Assembly: GCA_028335865.1 (NCBI GenBank)
Contig: JAOKTA010000001.1
Span: forward strand, 1 to 64,000
Direction of reading: 5' to 3'
Length of the DNA stretch: 64,000 nucleotides
DNA from: Candidatus Nitrosopumilus sp.
Lineage (GTDB): Archaea > Thermoproteota > Nitrososphaeria > Nitrososphaerales > Nitrosopumilaceae
The translations under genes and the position numbers were made by a program. Positions within the stretch are counted from its first letter, which is position 1. Each line of letters starts with the position of its first letter. The notes beneath the pieces were generated by a model that was given only the letters and a program-made list of their open reading frames with translations, had not been told where the DNA came from and did no database searches. Of this stretch, positions 9,931 to 19,870 are shown piece after piece.

Positions 9931-11421
9931 TCAATCCAGCTTATTTTTCCAATTAGAATTATGGTTAGTAGTATTCTGTACACGACTCTTAAAGTATTCA
10001 GAATGAATAATTGCGGCTGCTAAAGCTGCTTCGCTTTTATTTTCTTTTTCTTTCTTAAGATCTTCAGTTAACCTATCAATCATGTCATAACGTTTTAAGA
10101 AATCAGTGGAAAGATCACCATTTTTGTATTCATCAGAATTTAAAATTGTCTTATACAAAGGAATAGAAGTTTCAACTCCTTCAATGTAAAAGTCATTTAA
10201 TGCAGAAAGCATTCTAGTTCTTGATTCTTCAAAAGTTTGACCCCATGTAACGAGTTTTGCCATAAGTGAATCATAAAATGGTGAAACTGTACAACCAGGA
10301 TAAAGGTAGGTATCACATCTAACACTTGGTCCTGAAGGAATAGTCACATCTGGAACAGGTCCAGTTGAAGGAGCAAAATCCAAGAAGGTGTCTTCAGCAT
10401 TAATTCTACACTCAATTGCATATCCATTCATTTTTAGTTCATTTTGTTTGAAAGGAATTGGCTCCCCATTTGCAATATCTAATTGTAGTTTAACTAAATC
10501 CAATCCAGACACAAATTCAGTAATAGGGTGTTCTACTTGTAATCTAGCATTAATTTCAATAAAATAAAATTCACCATTATCGGCTCGTAAAAATTCGGCA
10601 GTACCTAAATTAGTATAATCAACGGCATGTGCAGCATTACAAACTGATTCACCAATACGTGCTCTTGTTTCTTCATCAACAATTGGTGAAGGAGTTTGTT
10701 CAATTAATTTTTGATTACGTCTTTGAATAGAACATTCTCTTTCAAATATATGAACAGCATTGCCTTGTATGTCCCTAGCAAATTGATATTCAATATGTCG
10801 TGTTTTTTCTAAATATTTTTCAACAAGTATTGCAGATTTTCCCACGGCTGCAATAGATTCTCCAGTTACAGACTCAAAACCATCACGTAATTCTTTATCA
10901 TTAGTTACAATTCTAATTCCACGACCGCCTCCACCATAAACAGATTTCAACATTACAGGATATCCAATACCATTAGCAATTTTTTCTGCATCATCTGCGT
11001 CCTTAACTAAACCAGGACTTCCAGGAACAGTTGGAACTTGTGCTTTTAACATTGCAGCTTTACATTTCATTTTATCACCACAAAGATTCATTGAATCAGC
11101 AGATGGACCGATAAAAATAATTTTATTTTTTTCACAAAGTCTTGCAAAATCATCATTTTCAGATAGGAACCCATAACCGGGATGAACTGAATCTGCACCA
11201 GATGATAACATTACATCTAGAATTTTTTCTTGATTAAGATATGATTTAGCAGGGGCTGCCTCACCAATATGATATGATTCAGATGCTTGTTTAACATGCA
11301 TTGAATTACGATCTTCATCAGAATAAACAGCAACTGTCTTAATTCCAAGTGCTTTACAAGTTCTAATTACACGTAAAGCGATTTCTCCCCTGTTAGCGAT
11401 AAGTACTTTCTCAATCATCAT
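9931..11421 (-). CDS. Biotin carboxylase subunit of acetyl/propionyl-CoA carboxylase
   Basis: IANRGEIALRVIRTCKALGIKTVAVYSD...GGGGRGIR...EINARLQVEHPITEFVSGLDLVKLQL. Confidence 0.96.
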   Translation of the reverse strand: MMIEKVLIANRGEIALRVIRTCKALGIKTVAVYSDEDRNSMHVKQASESYHIGEAAPAKSYLNQEKILDVMLSSGADSVHPGYGFLSENDDFARLCEKNKIIFIGPSADSMNLCGDKMKCKAAMLKAQVPTVPGSPGLVKDADDAEKIANGIGYPVMLKSVYGGGGRGIRIVTNDKELRDGFESVTGESIAAVGKSAILVEKYLEKTRHIEYQFARDIQGNAVHIFERECSIQRRNQKLIEQTPSPIVDEETRARIGESVCNAAHAVDYTNLGTAEFLRADNGEFYFIEINARLQVEHPITEFVSGLDLVKLQLDIANGEPIPFKQNELKMNGYAIECRINAEDTFLDFAPSTGPVPDVTIPSGPSVRCDTYLYPGCTVSPFYDSLMAKLVTWGQTFEESRTRMLSALNDFYIEGVETSIPLYKTILNSDEYKNGDLSTDFLKRYDMIDRLTEDLKKEKENKSEAALAAAIIHSEYFKSRVQNTTNHNSNWKNKLD

Positions 11422-11424
11422 TAA

Positions 11425-12972
11425 TCACAGATTGATGTTCCCATGTTTTCTAGGTAATTGTTTAGATCTTTTATTTGCAAGCATTTCAAGTGCTTTAATT
11501 AACATAGGTCTTGTTTCAGCAGGATCAATTACATTATCAACAGTTCCATGAGATGCAGCAACGTAAGGATTTTCAAATTTCTGCGTGTATTCATCCATTA
11601 ATTCTTTTTTAAGAGATTCAGGGTTATCAGAAGCAACAAGATCTTTTCTATTCATAATTTTTACAGCTGCCTCTCCACCTAAAACAGCACATCTAGCAGT
11701 TGGCCATGCATAATTTACATCGGTTCTAAGATTTTTACTTCCCATTGCAATGTATGCACCACCATATGCTTTGCCAATAACTAATGTAATTCTTGGTACA
11801 GTTGCTTCACAATATGCATAAAGAAGTTTACTTCCATGTCTAATGATTCCATTATGCTCTTGATTAGAACCTGGCATGTAACCAGGTGTATCTACTAAAG
11901 TAATTATTGGAATATTAAATGCGTCACAGAATCGAATAAAACGTGATGCCTTATTTGATGAATCAATATCTAGTGCACCTGCAAGATGCATTGGTTGATT
12001 GGCAACAATTCCAACAACATTTCCATTTAATCTACAATATCCAACTATAATGTTTGATGCAAATAATTCATGAACTTCAAAAAATTCATGATTGTCAACA
12101 ATGGAGTGAATAATTTCTTTCATGTCATAAGGTTGCAAAGCATTTTCAGGAATTATATTAATTAAATTATGATCTAATCTATTCGGATCATCATCAGTTG
12201 TAAGTTTAGGTGGTTGTTCAGAATTATTTTGAGGTAAGAAAGAAATTAATTTTTTAATGTAATCCATGCATTCGTATTCATTTTCAGCAACAAAATGAGC
12301 AACGCCACTTTTTGAACCATGTGTGATTGCACCACCAAGTTCATCAGATGAAACTTCTTCGCCTAATACAGTTTTAACAACATCAGGTCCAGTAACAAAC
12401 ATACTTGCAATTTTGTCAACCATAATAACAAAATCAGTCATGGCCGGAGAATATACAGAGCCACCTGCGGAAGGACCAACACTTGCAGTAATTTGTGGAA
12501 TTACTCCAGAAGCTAATTGGTTATGATAAAAGATATCTGCAAATCCATCAAGACTCATAATTCCTTCTTGAATTCTAGCACCACCAGAATCCATAATGCC
12601 GATAATTGGACAACCTGTGTTTAAAGCATGATCCATTAATTTAGTAATTTTTTTAGCTCCCATCTGACTTAATGTTCCACCTAGAACAGTGAAATCATAA
12701 GCATAAACAAAAATTTGTCTTCCAGAAACATTTCCATAGCCACCAACTACACCATCAGTAAAAAATTTCTTTTTTTGCATATCGTATTCATGGTAATGAT
12801 GAGTTGTTAGTGGATCAATTTCAACAAAAGTTCCTACATCAAGTAAAAGATCAATTCTTTCACGAGCAGTTAGTTTACCCTTCTCATGCTGAGCACTAAT
12901 TCGATCTTGACCGCCGCCTTGTAATGATATGTTCTTACTTTTAGTATATTCATCAATCTTTTCAGAATGCAT
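11425..12972 (-). CDS. Carboxyltransferase subunit of acetyl/propionyl-CoA carboxylase
   Basis: GKLTARERIDLLLD...MDSGGARIQEG...DTPGYMPGSNQEHNGIIRHGSKLLYAYCEATVPRITLVIGKAYGGAYIAM. Confidence 0.96.
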   Translation of the reverse strand: MHSEKIDEYTKSKNISLQGGGQDRISAQHEKGKLTARERIDLLLDVGTFVEIDPLTTHHYHEYDMQKKKFFTDGVVGGYGNVSGRQIFVYAYDFTVLGGTLSQMGAKKITKLMDHALNTGCPIIGIMDSGGARIQEGIMSLDGFADIFYHNQLASGVIPQITASVGPSAGGSVYSPAMTDFVIMVDKIASMFVTGPDVVKTVLGEEVSSDELGGAITHGSKSGVAHFVAENEYECMDYIKKLISFLPQNNSEQPPKLTTDDDPNRLDHNLINIIPENALQPYDMKEIIHSIVDNHEFFEVHELFASNIIVGYCRLNGNVVGIVANQPMHLAGALDIDSSNKASRFIRFCDAFNIPIITLVDTPGYMPGSNQEHNGIIRHGSKLLYAYCEATVPRITLVIGKAYGGAYIAMGSKNLRTDVNYAWPTARCAVLGGEAAVKIMNRKDLVASDNPESLKKELMDEYTQKFENPYVAASHGTVDNVIDPAETRPMLIKALEMLANKRSKQLPRKHGNINL

Positions 12973-13050
12973 AATGATGTTCTAAAAACAGATTTTTTCT
13001 CTATATTAATTTTGATTGAAATAGTAGAAATTGTAAATTATTGAAAAAAA

Positions 13051-13362
13051 TTAAGAGTTTAAAATAGAAAATTTCTTTTTAGATGATATTTGATAGGAAT
13101 CATAAGCATTCTTTTCATCACCACATTTCTTACATATGCATAATTGTGACACATTTGGAATATCACAAATATCTTGAAATTCACATTGAGAACATCCAGC
13201 AGAGGAACCACAAACAATGCATTTCAATTCATTGGTTTGGGCACATTTTTCATGTTTAACACCAGATCCTTTTGACCAGAGTCCAATTTCATTGATTTTG
13301 ATTTTATCATTACAAACAATACATGTTCCTGGAAATTTCATTGGAATTTTTATCCAACTCAT
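13051..13362 (-). CDS. Small cysteine-rich zinc-finger-like protein
   Basis: FPGTCIVCNDKIKINEIGLWSKGSGVKHEKC plus CIVC and LCICKKC; overlaps rfcL stop by 4 nt. Confidence 0.7.
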   Translation of the reverse strand: MSWIKIPMKFPGTCIVCNDKIKINEIGLWSKGSGVKHEKCAQTNELKCIVCGSSAGCSQCEFQDICDIPNVSQLCICKKCGDEKNAYDSYQISSKKKFSILNS

Positions 13363-14528
13363 TGTATCAATTCAATCTCCTTATCAATAATAGCACCAAA
13401 AGTTTCTTCCAGTTCTAATTCCAAAGTCTCATTTTTAATACAAAATAAAAGATAGGGCAGGCACAACGTTACAAATGAACTAGAAGAAAGATGTAGTTTT
13501 TTTGCCATTATAGAAGATAATGATTTAATTTTTGCGCCATCCCAACGAATTCTATTTAGTAAAGGCCAGGATAAATTATATTTAGAATATCGTATGCGGT
13601 CATCTTTTTGATATAAATTAATTAAAATGTCGTTAAGGTAACGTAGTAATCTCCAATTTTGTGTTTTCATAATTTTTCCAAGTAACATATCAGCATTTGA
13701 AATAACTTCTAAATATTTTGCAAGTGTAGCACTATCCAGATCACTAGTGACTATACTAGAATAAAACGCATTAATTTTATCTCTAGGAGCAATTTGTATT
13801 GAATATAAAACACCTCTAGCTTCTTGAATAGAATTTGCTTTGAAAAATGCATTTATTCCATCTTCAATATTGATACTTTCAAAAGAAGTTTCTGTCGGAG
13901 GATTAAATCCAGTTAGCAAAGACTGTGTTAGATTAATCATTGAACGAATGTCACCTTGAGATTTATCAATGACTTTGATTAATGAGCCAGGACTTAGTTT
14001 TGTATTTTCTTTTGTTAAAATATTGTGTAAATAAACACGCAAAAGACGTGGCGGTATTTTTTTAAAAGAGATTGTTGTTGTTACTTTTTTAATACTCTTC
14101 ATTTTATCTGAATCGTCAAAATTTGCAGCAAGTAAAATGGGTACATTTGGTTTTTTCAAAATATCAACAAGTGCTGCAGCACCACCATAATCCCCACGGC
14201 CATGAATACCATCAACCTCATCAATAAAGATCATAGGAGTTCCTAAAACACTAACATTACCTAAAACAGGCATAAGGATTTCATTAATTTGAGATTTACT
14301 TCTAACATCACTTGCGTTAAGACCAATCAGATCATAACCAAATTGTTTAGCCAAAAGATATGCAATAGTAGTTTTTCCAATTCCAGGAGGCCCCACGATC
14401 AAAAGAGGTTTTGCTCCTTTTTTCCATTTTGCAAACCATTCCATTATGGCTGCACGAGGTTCCTCATTACCAACCATATCAGAAATAATCTGAGGCCGGT
14501 ATTTTTCAGACCACATCAATTTTATCAC
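13359..14528 (-). CDS. rfcL: Replication factor C large subunit
   Basis: MIKLMWSEKYRPQIISDMVGNEEPRAAIMEWF...LLIVGPPGIGKTTIAYLLAKQFGYDLIGLNASDVRSK. Confidence 0.94.
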   Translation of the reverse strand: MIKLMWSEKYRPQIISDMVGNEEPRAAIMEWFAKWKKGAKPLLIVGPPGIGKTTIAYLLAKQFGYDLIGLNASDVRSKSQINEILMPVLGNVSVLGTPMIFIDEVDGIHGRGDYGGAAALVDILKKPNVPILLAANFDDSDKMKSIKKVTTTISFKKIPPRLLRVYLHNILTKENTKLSPGSLIKVIDKSQGDIRSMINLTQSLLTGFNPPTETSFESINIEDGINAFFKANSIQEARGVLYSIQIAPRDKINAFYSSIVTSDLDSATLAKYLEVISNADMLLGKIMKTQNWRLLRYLNDILINLYQKDDRIRYSKYNLSWPLLNRIRWDGAKIKSLSSIMAKKLHLSSSSFVTLCLPYLLFCIKNETLELELEETFGAIIDKEIELIQ

Positions 14529-15652
14529 TTGGTTGGAAGATTTTTGTTCAAATCTGACCAGATGTTTTCTTGTTGTAATTTTTTATACCAAAATTGGTTA
14601 TAATGTTCAACAGTAAGAAATAGAAATTCTAAAAACTTTGTATGTGAAAAATTATCAGGCAATTTTTCAAGTGCAGTTCTTGCTTCACTTAGATATGATT
14701 CACTATGATTCATTGTTTCTTCAAATCCACTTTTTGCATCATTCATTTTTAATGAATAAAATAATGGCCAAGAAGGAATTTTTGCAGCTCTGTCTCTAAT
14801 ACTATCTTCTATTTCATTTCCACATCCAACAGATTCAGCTGCTTTTGCCATTCCAGTGTAAAAAATATCAGCTAAAGGTGCACGATTCAAAGCCATGTTT
14901 CTACCAGCAGTTCCCATTACAGAGCGATATTTTTTGTAACTTTCAACTAATTCTTCTTCGGTAATCTCCGTAGGTTTATCTTTTAATTTTGTATCAAGAT
15001 ATTGTCCAATTCTTGCTTGTTTGAAACCTTCTTCAAATTCTTTGAGTACATCCTCACCACCTTTTGAAATTTTTTCTCTGGCAAGTTTCAAGATATATGG
15101 ATTCATTAATTTGTAATCATCTAAATATTCTAAATCTTCATCTTTGTCTACAATTCTATCCATGGGCTCACTAAGATCAATTGCAATGATATGGCCATCA
15201 ACAATGTCTTCCCTCATAGTAGTACTTTTCTCATCTTTAAAATAATCTGTAGATGCATCAAAAAGACCATTAAAAACAGGGAATGTCATTTTAACAAAAT
15301 TTGAATTTAAAATTCTAAGAACTCTGTCATGTAAAGTATCAAAATCTTGTAATTTGGATTTTATAGGCTCAATTTCAGATGCATTTAAAATAATTTCTGT
15401 AGAACCAACTTCTTCTGCAAATTGTTGTTGAGTTGTATTTGGAGAGTTATCAGCATTAATTTGATCAAAAAGATTTTTTGCAAATCTTTGGGCAAATGCA
15501 GGGAATGTGTCTTCAGCTTCTTGCTTGTATTGATTAAACTGCTTGAATCCTTTGGATTTGAATAAACCTTGTTTTATGATTTGTTTTCCAGGTTTAGTTC
15601 CCATCAAAGCACTTTTACTAAAAAGTGATTCGTCTTTTCCACTCACAAACAC
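14525..15652 (-). CDS. Uncharacterized protein translationally coupled to rfcL
   Basis: 375 aa ORF, 4-nt overlap with rfcL; no family recognised. Confidence 0.75.
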   Translation of the reverse strand: MFVSGKDESLFSKSALMGTKPGKQIIKQGLFKSKGFKQFNQYKQEAEDTFPAFAQRFAKNLFDQINADNSPNTTQQQFAEEVGSTEIILNASEIEPIKSKLQDFDTLHDRVLRILNSNFVKMTFPVFNGLFDASTDYFKDEKSTTMREDIVDGHIIAIDLSEPMDRIVDKDEDLEYLDDYKLMNPYILKLAREKISKGGEDVLKEFEEGFKQARIGQYLDTKLKDKPTEITEEELVESYKKYRSVMGTAGRNMALNRAPLADIFYTGMAKAAESVGCGNEIEDSIRDRAAKIPSWPLFYSLKMNDAKSGFEETMNHSESYLSEARTALEKLPDNFSHTKFLEFLFLTVEHYNQFWYKKLQQENIWSDLNKNLPTK

Positions 15653-15728
15653 GATCTTATTTGTTGTTATTTATGCTTTCAATACAAAAATTTTCTTCAC
15701 TTAAATTACGAAGAGAAAATTATTTTTT

Positions 15729-16526
15729 GTGGAAATTGTAGAAATTCTTCGTGAAGCATCAAATCAAATTTATCAAAATGTAAAAGATCTTGCAGGAACA
15801 GAAGATGCTGCAGGAGATTTTGGAAGGGGTGCAGGCGGAGATATTTCACGAAACATAGACATTATTGCAGAAAAAACAGTTTTAGATTATCTAAAAAAAA
15901 TTAATTTTGAATGTATTGTGTTAGGGGAAGAATGTGGAAGAGTAGAATTATCAGAAAATCCAAAAGGTTACATCATAATGGATGCAATTGACGGTTCTGC
16001 TAATGCAGTACGTGGCGTACCATTTTTTTGTAGTTCGTTAGCATTTGCAACAGAAAATAAACTCAGTTCAATTACAGATGGAGTAATAACAGATTTAACA
16101 AATGGGGATATGTATTGGGCTTCAAAAGGTAAAGGTGCATTTTTTAATGAAAAACCAATTAAAGTTCAACAAAAAGAACCAATTTACAAAATAGTTGGAA
16201 TTAACACATCTGGGGGTTCAAATGAATTAATGAAACGAATGTATCCAATATTTCAAAATCATAACCATACAAGACATTTTGGTGCTAATGCATTAGAAAT
16301 GGCATTGTTTGCAAGAGGTGTTATGGATATTTTTATTGACTTTAGAGATAAAATTAGAATTCAAGATATTGCTGCTGGATGCATTATTGTTAAAGAGGCA
16401 GGAGGTCTACTACTAGATGCAAATTTGAATCCACTAGATGCAGATCTAAGTTATGAGACAAGAGTCTCATTCATTGCCGCAGCAAATCAAAAAATTCTTG
16501 ATGAAATAATGTCACAAATTAATTAG
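15729..16526 (+). CDS. Inositol monophosphatase / FBPase family phosphatase
   Basis: GTG start; LGEECGRVEL...IMDAIDGSANAVRGVPFF, IQDIAAGCIIVKEAGG. Confidence 0.9.
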   Translation: MEIVEILREASNQIYQNVKDLAGTEDAAGDFGRGAGGDISRNIDIIAEKTVLDYLKKINFECIVLGEECGRVELSENPKGYIIMDAIDGSANAVRGVPFFCSSLAFATENKLSSITDGVITDLTNGDMYWASKGKGAFFNEKPIKVQQKEPIYKIVGINTSGGSNELMKRMYPIFQNHNHTRHFGANALEMALFARGVMDIFIDFRDKIRIQDIAAGCIIVKEAGGLLLDANLNPLDADLSYETRVSFIAAANQKILDEIMSQIN

Positions 16527-16605
16527 AATTATACAATTTATCAAATTTTCATAATTATTTTGTAAGAGAAATATATTTAACCAAAGTAACGATAAAGCTC
16601 ATTGT

Positions 16606-17448
16606 ATGGTATCTGAAATGAAGGCAAAAGTTGTCTACAGAGAGTTACTGAAAGAAGATCTAGTCATCATACGATTAGTTCCTGAGAATGGAATGCCACA
16701 ATATGAAACGGGGCAATTTTTAACAATCGGTCTACCAATTCCAGCAGAAAAAAAAGTAGTTAGACGTGCATACTCAATTGCATCACATGCTGAAAATAGA
16801 GATTATTTTGAATTTGTAATTAGATGGGTTAGAAAACCACTTCCAGGTCGTGTAACAACTGAATTGTTTTATCTTAGTGTTGGAGACGAAGTTACCCTCG
16901 GAGATCCAACTGGAGCAGCATTACTAATTAGTGATAAATTACACAACGGTAAAAAAGATAATAGAAGAGTAATTTGTGTAGGCGGTGGAACAGGTTTAGC
17001 TCCATTTGTTGCATTTGCAAAACATTTCCAGGATACTAATGATAGCAGAGAAGTCATAGTTTTACACGGTGCAAGTTATGTCGATGAATTAAGTTACAAA
17101 CGTCTTTTAACAGATATGGAATTAGAAAGTGAAAAAAATGGAAGAGATAAATGGAATTTTAGATACAGAGCAGCAATTAGTAGACCAAAAGAATTCTTCA
17201 ATAGATCCTGGAACGGTCATGTTGGTAGAGTTGAATCATTTTTTAAACCAGATAAAAAAACAGGGCTATCGCCAATAGAAGAAATGGTAGGCGAGACATT
17301 GACACCAGAGAATACAATTATCTACATTTGTGGATATCAAGGAACAATTGACGGTGTAATTGATCACTTAGATTCTAAAGGTTTTGTTACAGAGCATGAA
17401 AAGAAATCAGATGGTAGTTTTGGAATTAAATACGAATCATACGGATAA
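16606..17448 (+). CDS. Ferredoxin--NADP reductase-like FAD/NAD-binding oxidoreductase (paralog 1)
   Basis: RRAYSIASH...FEFVIRWVRKPLPGRVTTELF...CVGGGTGLAPFVAFAKHF, C-terminal KYESYG. Confidence 0.88.
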   Translation: MVSEMKAKVVYRELLKEDLVIIRLVPENGMPQYETGQFLTIGLPIPAEKKVVRRAYSIASHAENRDYFEFVIRWVRKPLPGRVTTELFYLSVGDEVTLGDPTGAALLISDKLHNGKKDNRRVICVGGGTGLAPFVAFAKHFQDTNDSREVIVLHGASYVDELSYKRLLTDMELESEKNGRDKWNFRYRAAISRPKEFFNRSWNGHVGRVESFFKPDKKTGLSPIEEMVGETLTPENTIIYICGYQGTIDGVIDHLDSKGFVTEHEKKSDGSFGIKYESYG

Positions 17449-17522
17449 AAATTATTTTTTCTCATAGCACTATTAAATTAAAAATATCTTAATTTTTATA
17501 CGGATATTATTTTCATCTGAAT

Positions 17523-17687
17523 ATGCCAAAACTAAAGTGTAATGATTATGGTTTTGAATGTGATTTTGCAGTAGATGGCGAACAAGAAAAAGTAATAGGA
17601 GATTTCAGAGCACATACCGAAGAAGTTCATGGGATTGATTATTCAAAAGAAGCAGTAATGCAATTTCTATTAAGAAAACAAAAATAA
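17523..17687 (+). CDS. Small DUF1059-like protein (54 aa), below ORF-track length cutoff
   Basis: ATG..TAA: MPKLKCNDYGFECDFAVDGEQEKVIGDFRAHTEEVHGIDYSKEAVMQFLLRKQK; C-x(7)-C and H-x(4)-H pattern of DUF1059. Confidence 0.78.
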   Translation: MPKLKCNDYGFECDFAVDGEQEKVIGDFRAHTEEVHGIDYSKEAVMQFLLRKQK

Positions 17688-17694
17688 AAAGAAA

Positions 17695-18771
17695 CTAAGC
17701 ATCTAATCTTTTCATTCTAGCAGATAATACAGGTAATTCTTTTTCTATAATTTTTTCAACTGCAGGAACAATTGTAATTCTATCTTTTACACTTTCTTCA
17801 AAAATTTCTGTAATTTGATCTCTAAACAATAACTTAATTCCAGGTAAAGCAGAAATTCCTTCATCTACAGTTCTCGGATCAGATAAATCTAAAATCAATG
17901 TACCTTTCTTCTTTTCCTCCATTACAAGTCTAATTCTTTCAAATGTAATTAGGAAATAGTCAGACGTTGTCGCAACAAAAATAATATCATATTTATCAAA
18001 AGTAGATAAAGCATCATCAAAATTTATAGGATTTCCACCAACAATAGTACTAAATCCAGTTGCACGTTCTAAAGTTCTACTTGTAACATCATAAGAAAAT
18101 TCTTTTTTATTAAGACATTTAGCAACTAGAGCAGCAGAATTACCAGTACCAATTAGCAATATTTTTTTCTTTGAATCTAATCCAGCTTTTTCATCGACTA
18201 ATTTTACTGCAATATCTCCAAGTGAAATAATATCTTTTGCAATTCCAGTAGTATCTCTCATTCGAGTAGATAGTCGAATTATATTCTCAAATAATTTATT
18301 GAGAATAGTTCCTGAAGTGCCTGCAGATTTGGCATGAGATAGTGATTGAACTATTTCATCAAAAACTTCCTGTTTACCAACAACAAATGAGTCTATACCA
18401 GATCCTAAGCGTAAAAGATTAAGATACACATCATCGCTTTTGTAAACTTCAATAGTTTGATCAAAATGATCAATATCAATTTGTTCTAACTGGGTTAATG
18501 AAATCCATTTATTTTTAACTTGATTTAAAATCAGAGTTTTGGCCTCAGCTCTTCGAGCATCAGGAGAATCAGTAGTTTCGATATTACTTACTGTAAAAAT
18601 TTCAATTCTACTTGCAGTCTGAATAATAATACATTCATCAATACCAGGAATTTCCTTAAATTCCTCACATGCAACACCGACATCTTTGAAAGCAAATTTA
18701 GATAACTCATGTATTGGAATATTCTTGAAAGTTACTCTCGTATTCATTACATCAAAAATTACGTGGTTCAT
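17695..18771 (-). CDS. hemA: Glutamyl-tRNA reductase
   Basis: GIDECIIIQTASRIEIFTV...LRLGSGIDSFVVGKQEVFDEIVQSLSHAKSAGTSG...LLIGTGNSAALVAKCL. Confidence 0.85.
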   Translation of the reverse strand: MNHVIFDVMNTRVTFKNIPIHELSKFAFKDVGVACEEFKEIPGIDECIIIQTASRIEIFTVSNIETTDSPDARRAEAKTLILNQVKNKWISLTQLEQIDIDHFDQTIEVYKSDDVYLNLLRLGSGIDSFVVGKQEVFDEIVQSLSHAKSAGTSGTILNKLFENIIRLSTRMRDTTGIAKDIISLGDIAVKLVDEKAGLDSKKKILLIGTGNSAALVAKCLNKKEFSYDVTSRTLERATGFSTIVGGNPINFDDALSTFDKYDIIFVATTSDYFLITFERIRLVMEEKKKGTLILDLSDPRTVDEGISALPGIKLLFRDQITEIFEESVKDRITIVPAVEKIIEKELPVLSARMKRLDA

Positions 18772-18785
18772 ATCATAACACCGGA

Positions 18786-19511
18786 TTATGCGCTAAGCTT
18801 ATCCCGTCCACCTTTTGCGGTTCGGAAGACATTCATTCCAATATAGAAATTTTCGTGTATTGATTCTAAATAAGTAATTTCATTTTCTGTTGCAAGTATT
18901 TCTTTTGTAGTTGATTCAGGATCACTTTTTTGTGTAGTAAGTTTAGATTTTAATTCATTTAAGAAAGAATTTACACCATTTTCATAATTTGAAACACCTC
19001 CATGTTCAGGACTAAGAATATGTTGCGGATCATATTTTGGAGTTTGATCCTGAGGGGTTTCAGCAACTCTAGTAATAGATTCTTGTTGATCTTGTGTAAG
19101 GATAGGTCTTGGGAATCTATCTTCTTTTTCTAACCAGAATTCAGGTTCACCCATTTCTCGTCTAAAAATTTCTTCACCTTTTCGTTTGAATGTAAAATCA
19201 GATTTTTTTGCAGTGTCAGCTTTAACTTCAGCGGCAATTGCTTTGTATTCCTCTTCTGCAGATACCTCTAGTTCTGCTCTTGCAGCATTTGCTTTTTCAA
19301 GAGCTAGTTGTACTGCAGCTTCTGCGTCAGCAACTGCTTTTGAATTTGCCTCAACTTTAGCTGCTGCGTCTTGAGCACTTTTAGATTCTGCCTCTATTTT
19401 TGCATCTTCAGTTTTTTTAGCATCTTCAACGGATGGTTTTTCAGATACAGGATTTTCAGTAGGTTTTACTTCTACTTCAGACTCTTTTTTTTCTTCAGAC
19501 AACAAATTCAC
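18786..19511 (-). CDS. Uncharacterized Ala/Glu-rich, probable coiled-coil protein
   Basis: Long A/E/K-rich N-terminal half; no recognised family. Confidence 0.65.
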   Translation of the reverse strand: MNLLSEEKKESEVEVKPTENPVSEKPSVEDAKKTEDAKIEAESKSAQDAAAKVEANSKAVADAEAAVQLALEKANAARAELEVSAEEEYKAIAAEVKADTAKKSDFTFKRKGEEIFRREMGEPEFWLEKEDRFPRPILTQDQQESITRVAETPQDQTPKYDPQHILSPEHGGVSNYENGVNSFLNELKSKLTTQKSDPESTTKEILATENEITYLESIHENFYIGMNVFRTAKGGRDKLSA

Positions 19512-19606
19512 CTGAAATTGCCTGAATTTTAATATTATTGTAGGGATGATTTTGAAGATATTCTGAAAATAAAGCAGGTACCGATCGCTTTAAAAATTAA
19601 AAATAA

Positions 19607-19684
19607 TGGCGCCCTCGGCGGGATTTGAACACGCGTCTCAACCGTGACAGGGTCGAATTCTAGACCGGACTATACTACAAGGGC
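19607..19684 (-). tRNA. tRNA-Asp (GTC), 3' CCA encoded
   Basis: Acceptor GCCCTTG/CGAGGGC; anticodon stem-loop CGACC-CTGTCAC-GGTTG. Confidence 0.92.
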
Positions 19685-19780
19685 ACTAGTAGTATGAACC
19701 AAAATCCTAGATTAAAAGTTTCTGCCAGAACTCATAGATTTGTAAAAGGCTAAATTATACAGGTTCAATATTTTTTGTGT

Positions 19781-19854
19781 GGGTTTATGGCGCAGCCAGG
19801 TAGCGCACCGGACTTTTAATCCGGTTGTCGAGGGTCCGAATCCCTCTAGACCCG
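19781..19854 (+). tRNA. tRNA-Lys (TTT)
   Basis: Acceptor GGGTTTA/TAGACCC; anticodon stem-loop CCGGA-CTTTTAA-TCCGG. Confidence 0.93.
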
Positions 19855-19870
19855 CTTTCTACTTTATTCA

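Noticed and set aside
19186-19374. + strand Ala/Ser-rich ORF
   Set aside because: Antisense shadow of the Ala/Glu-rich coiled-coil gene; low complexity.
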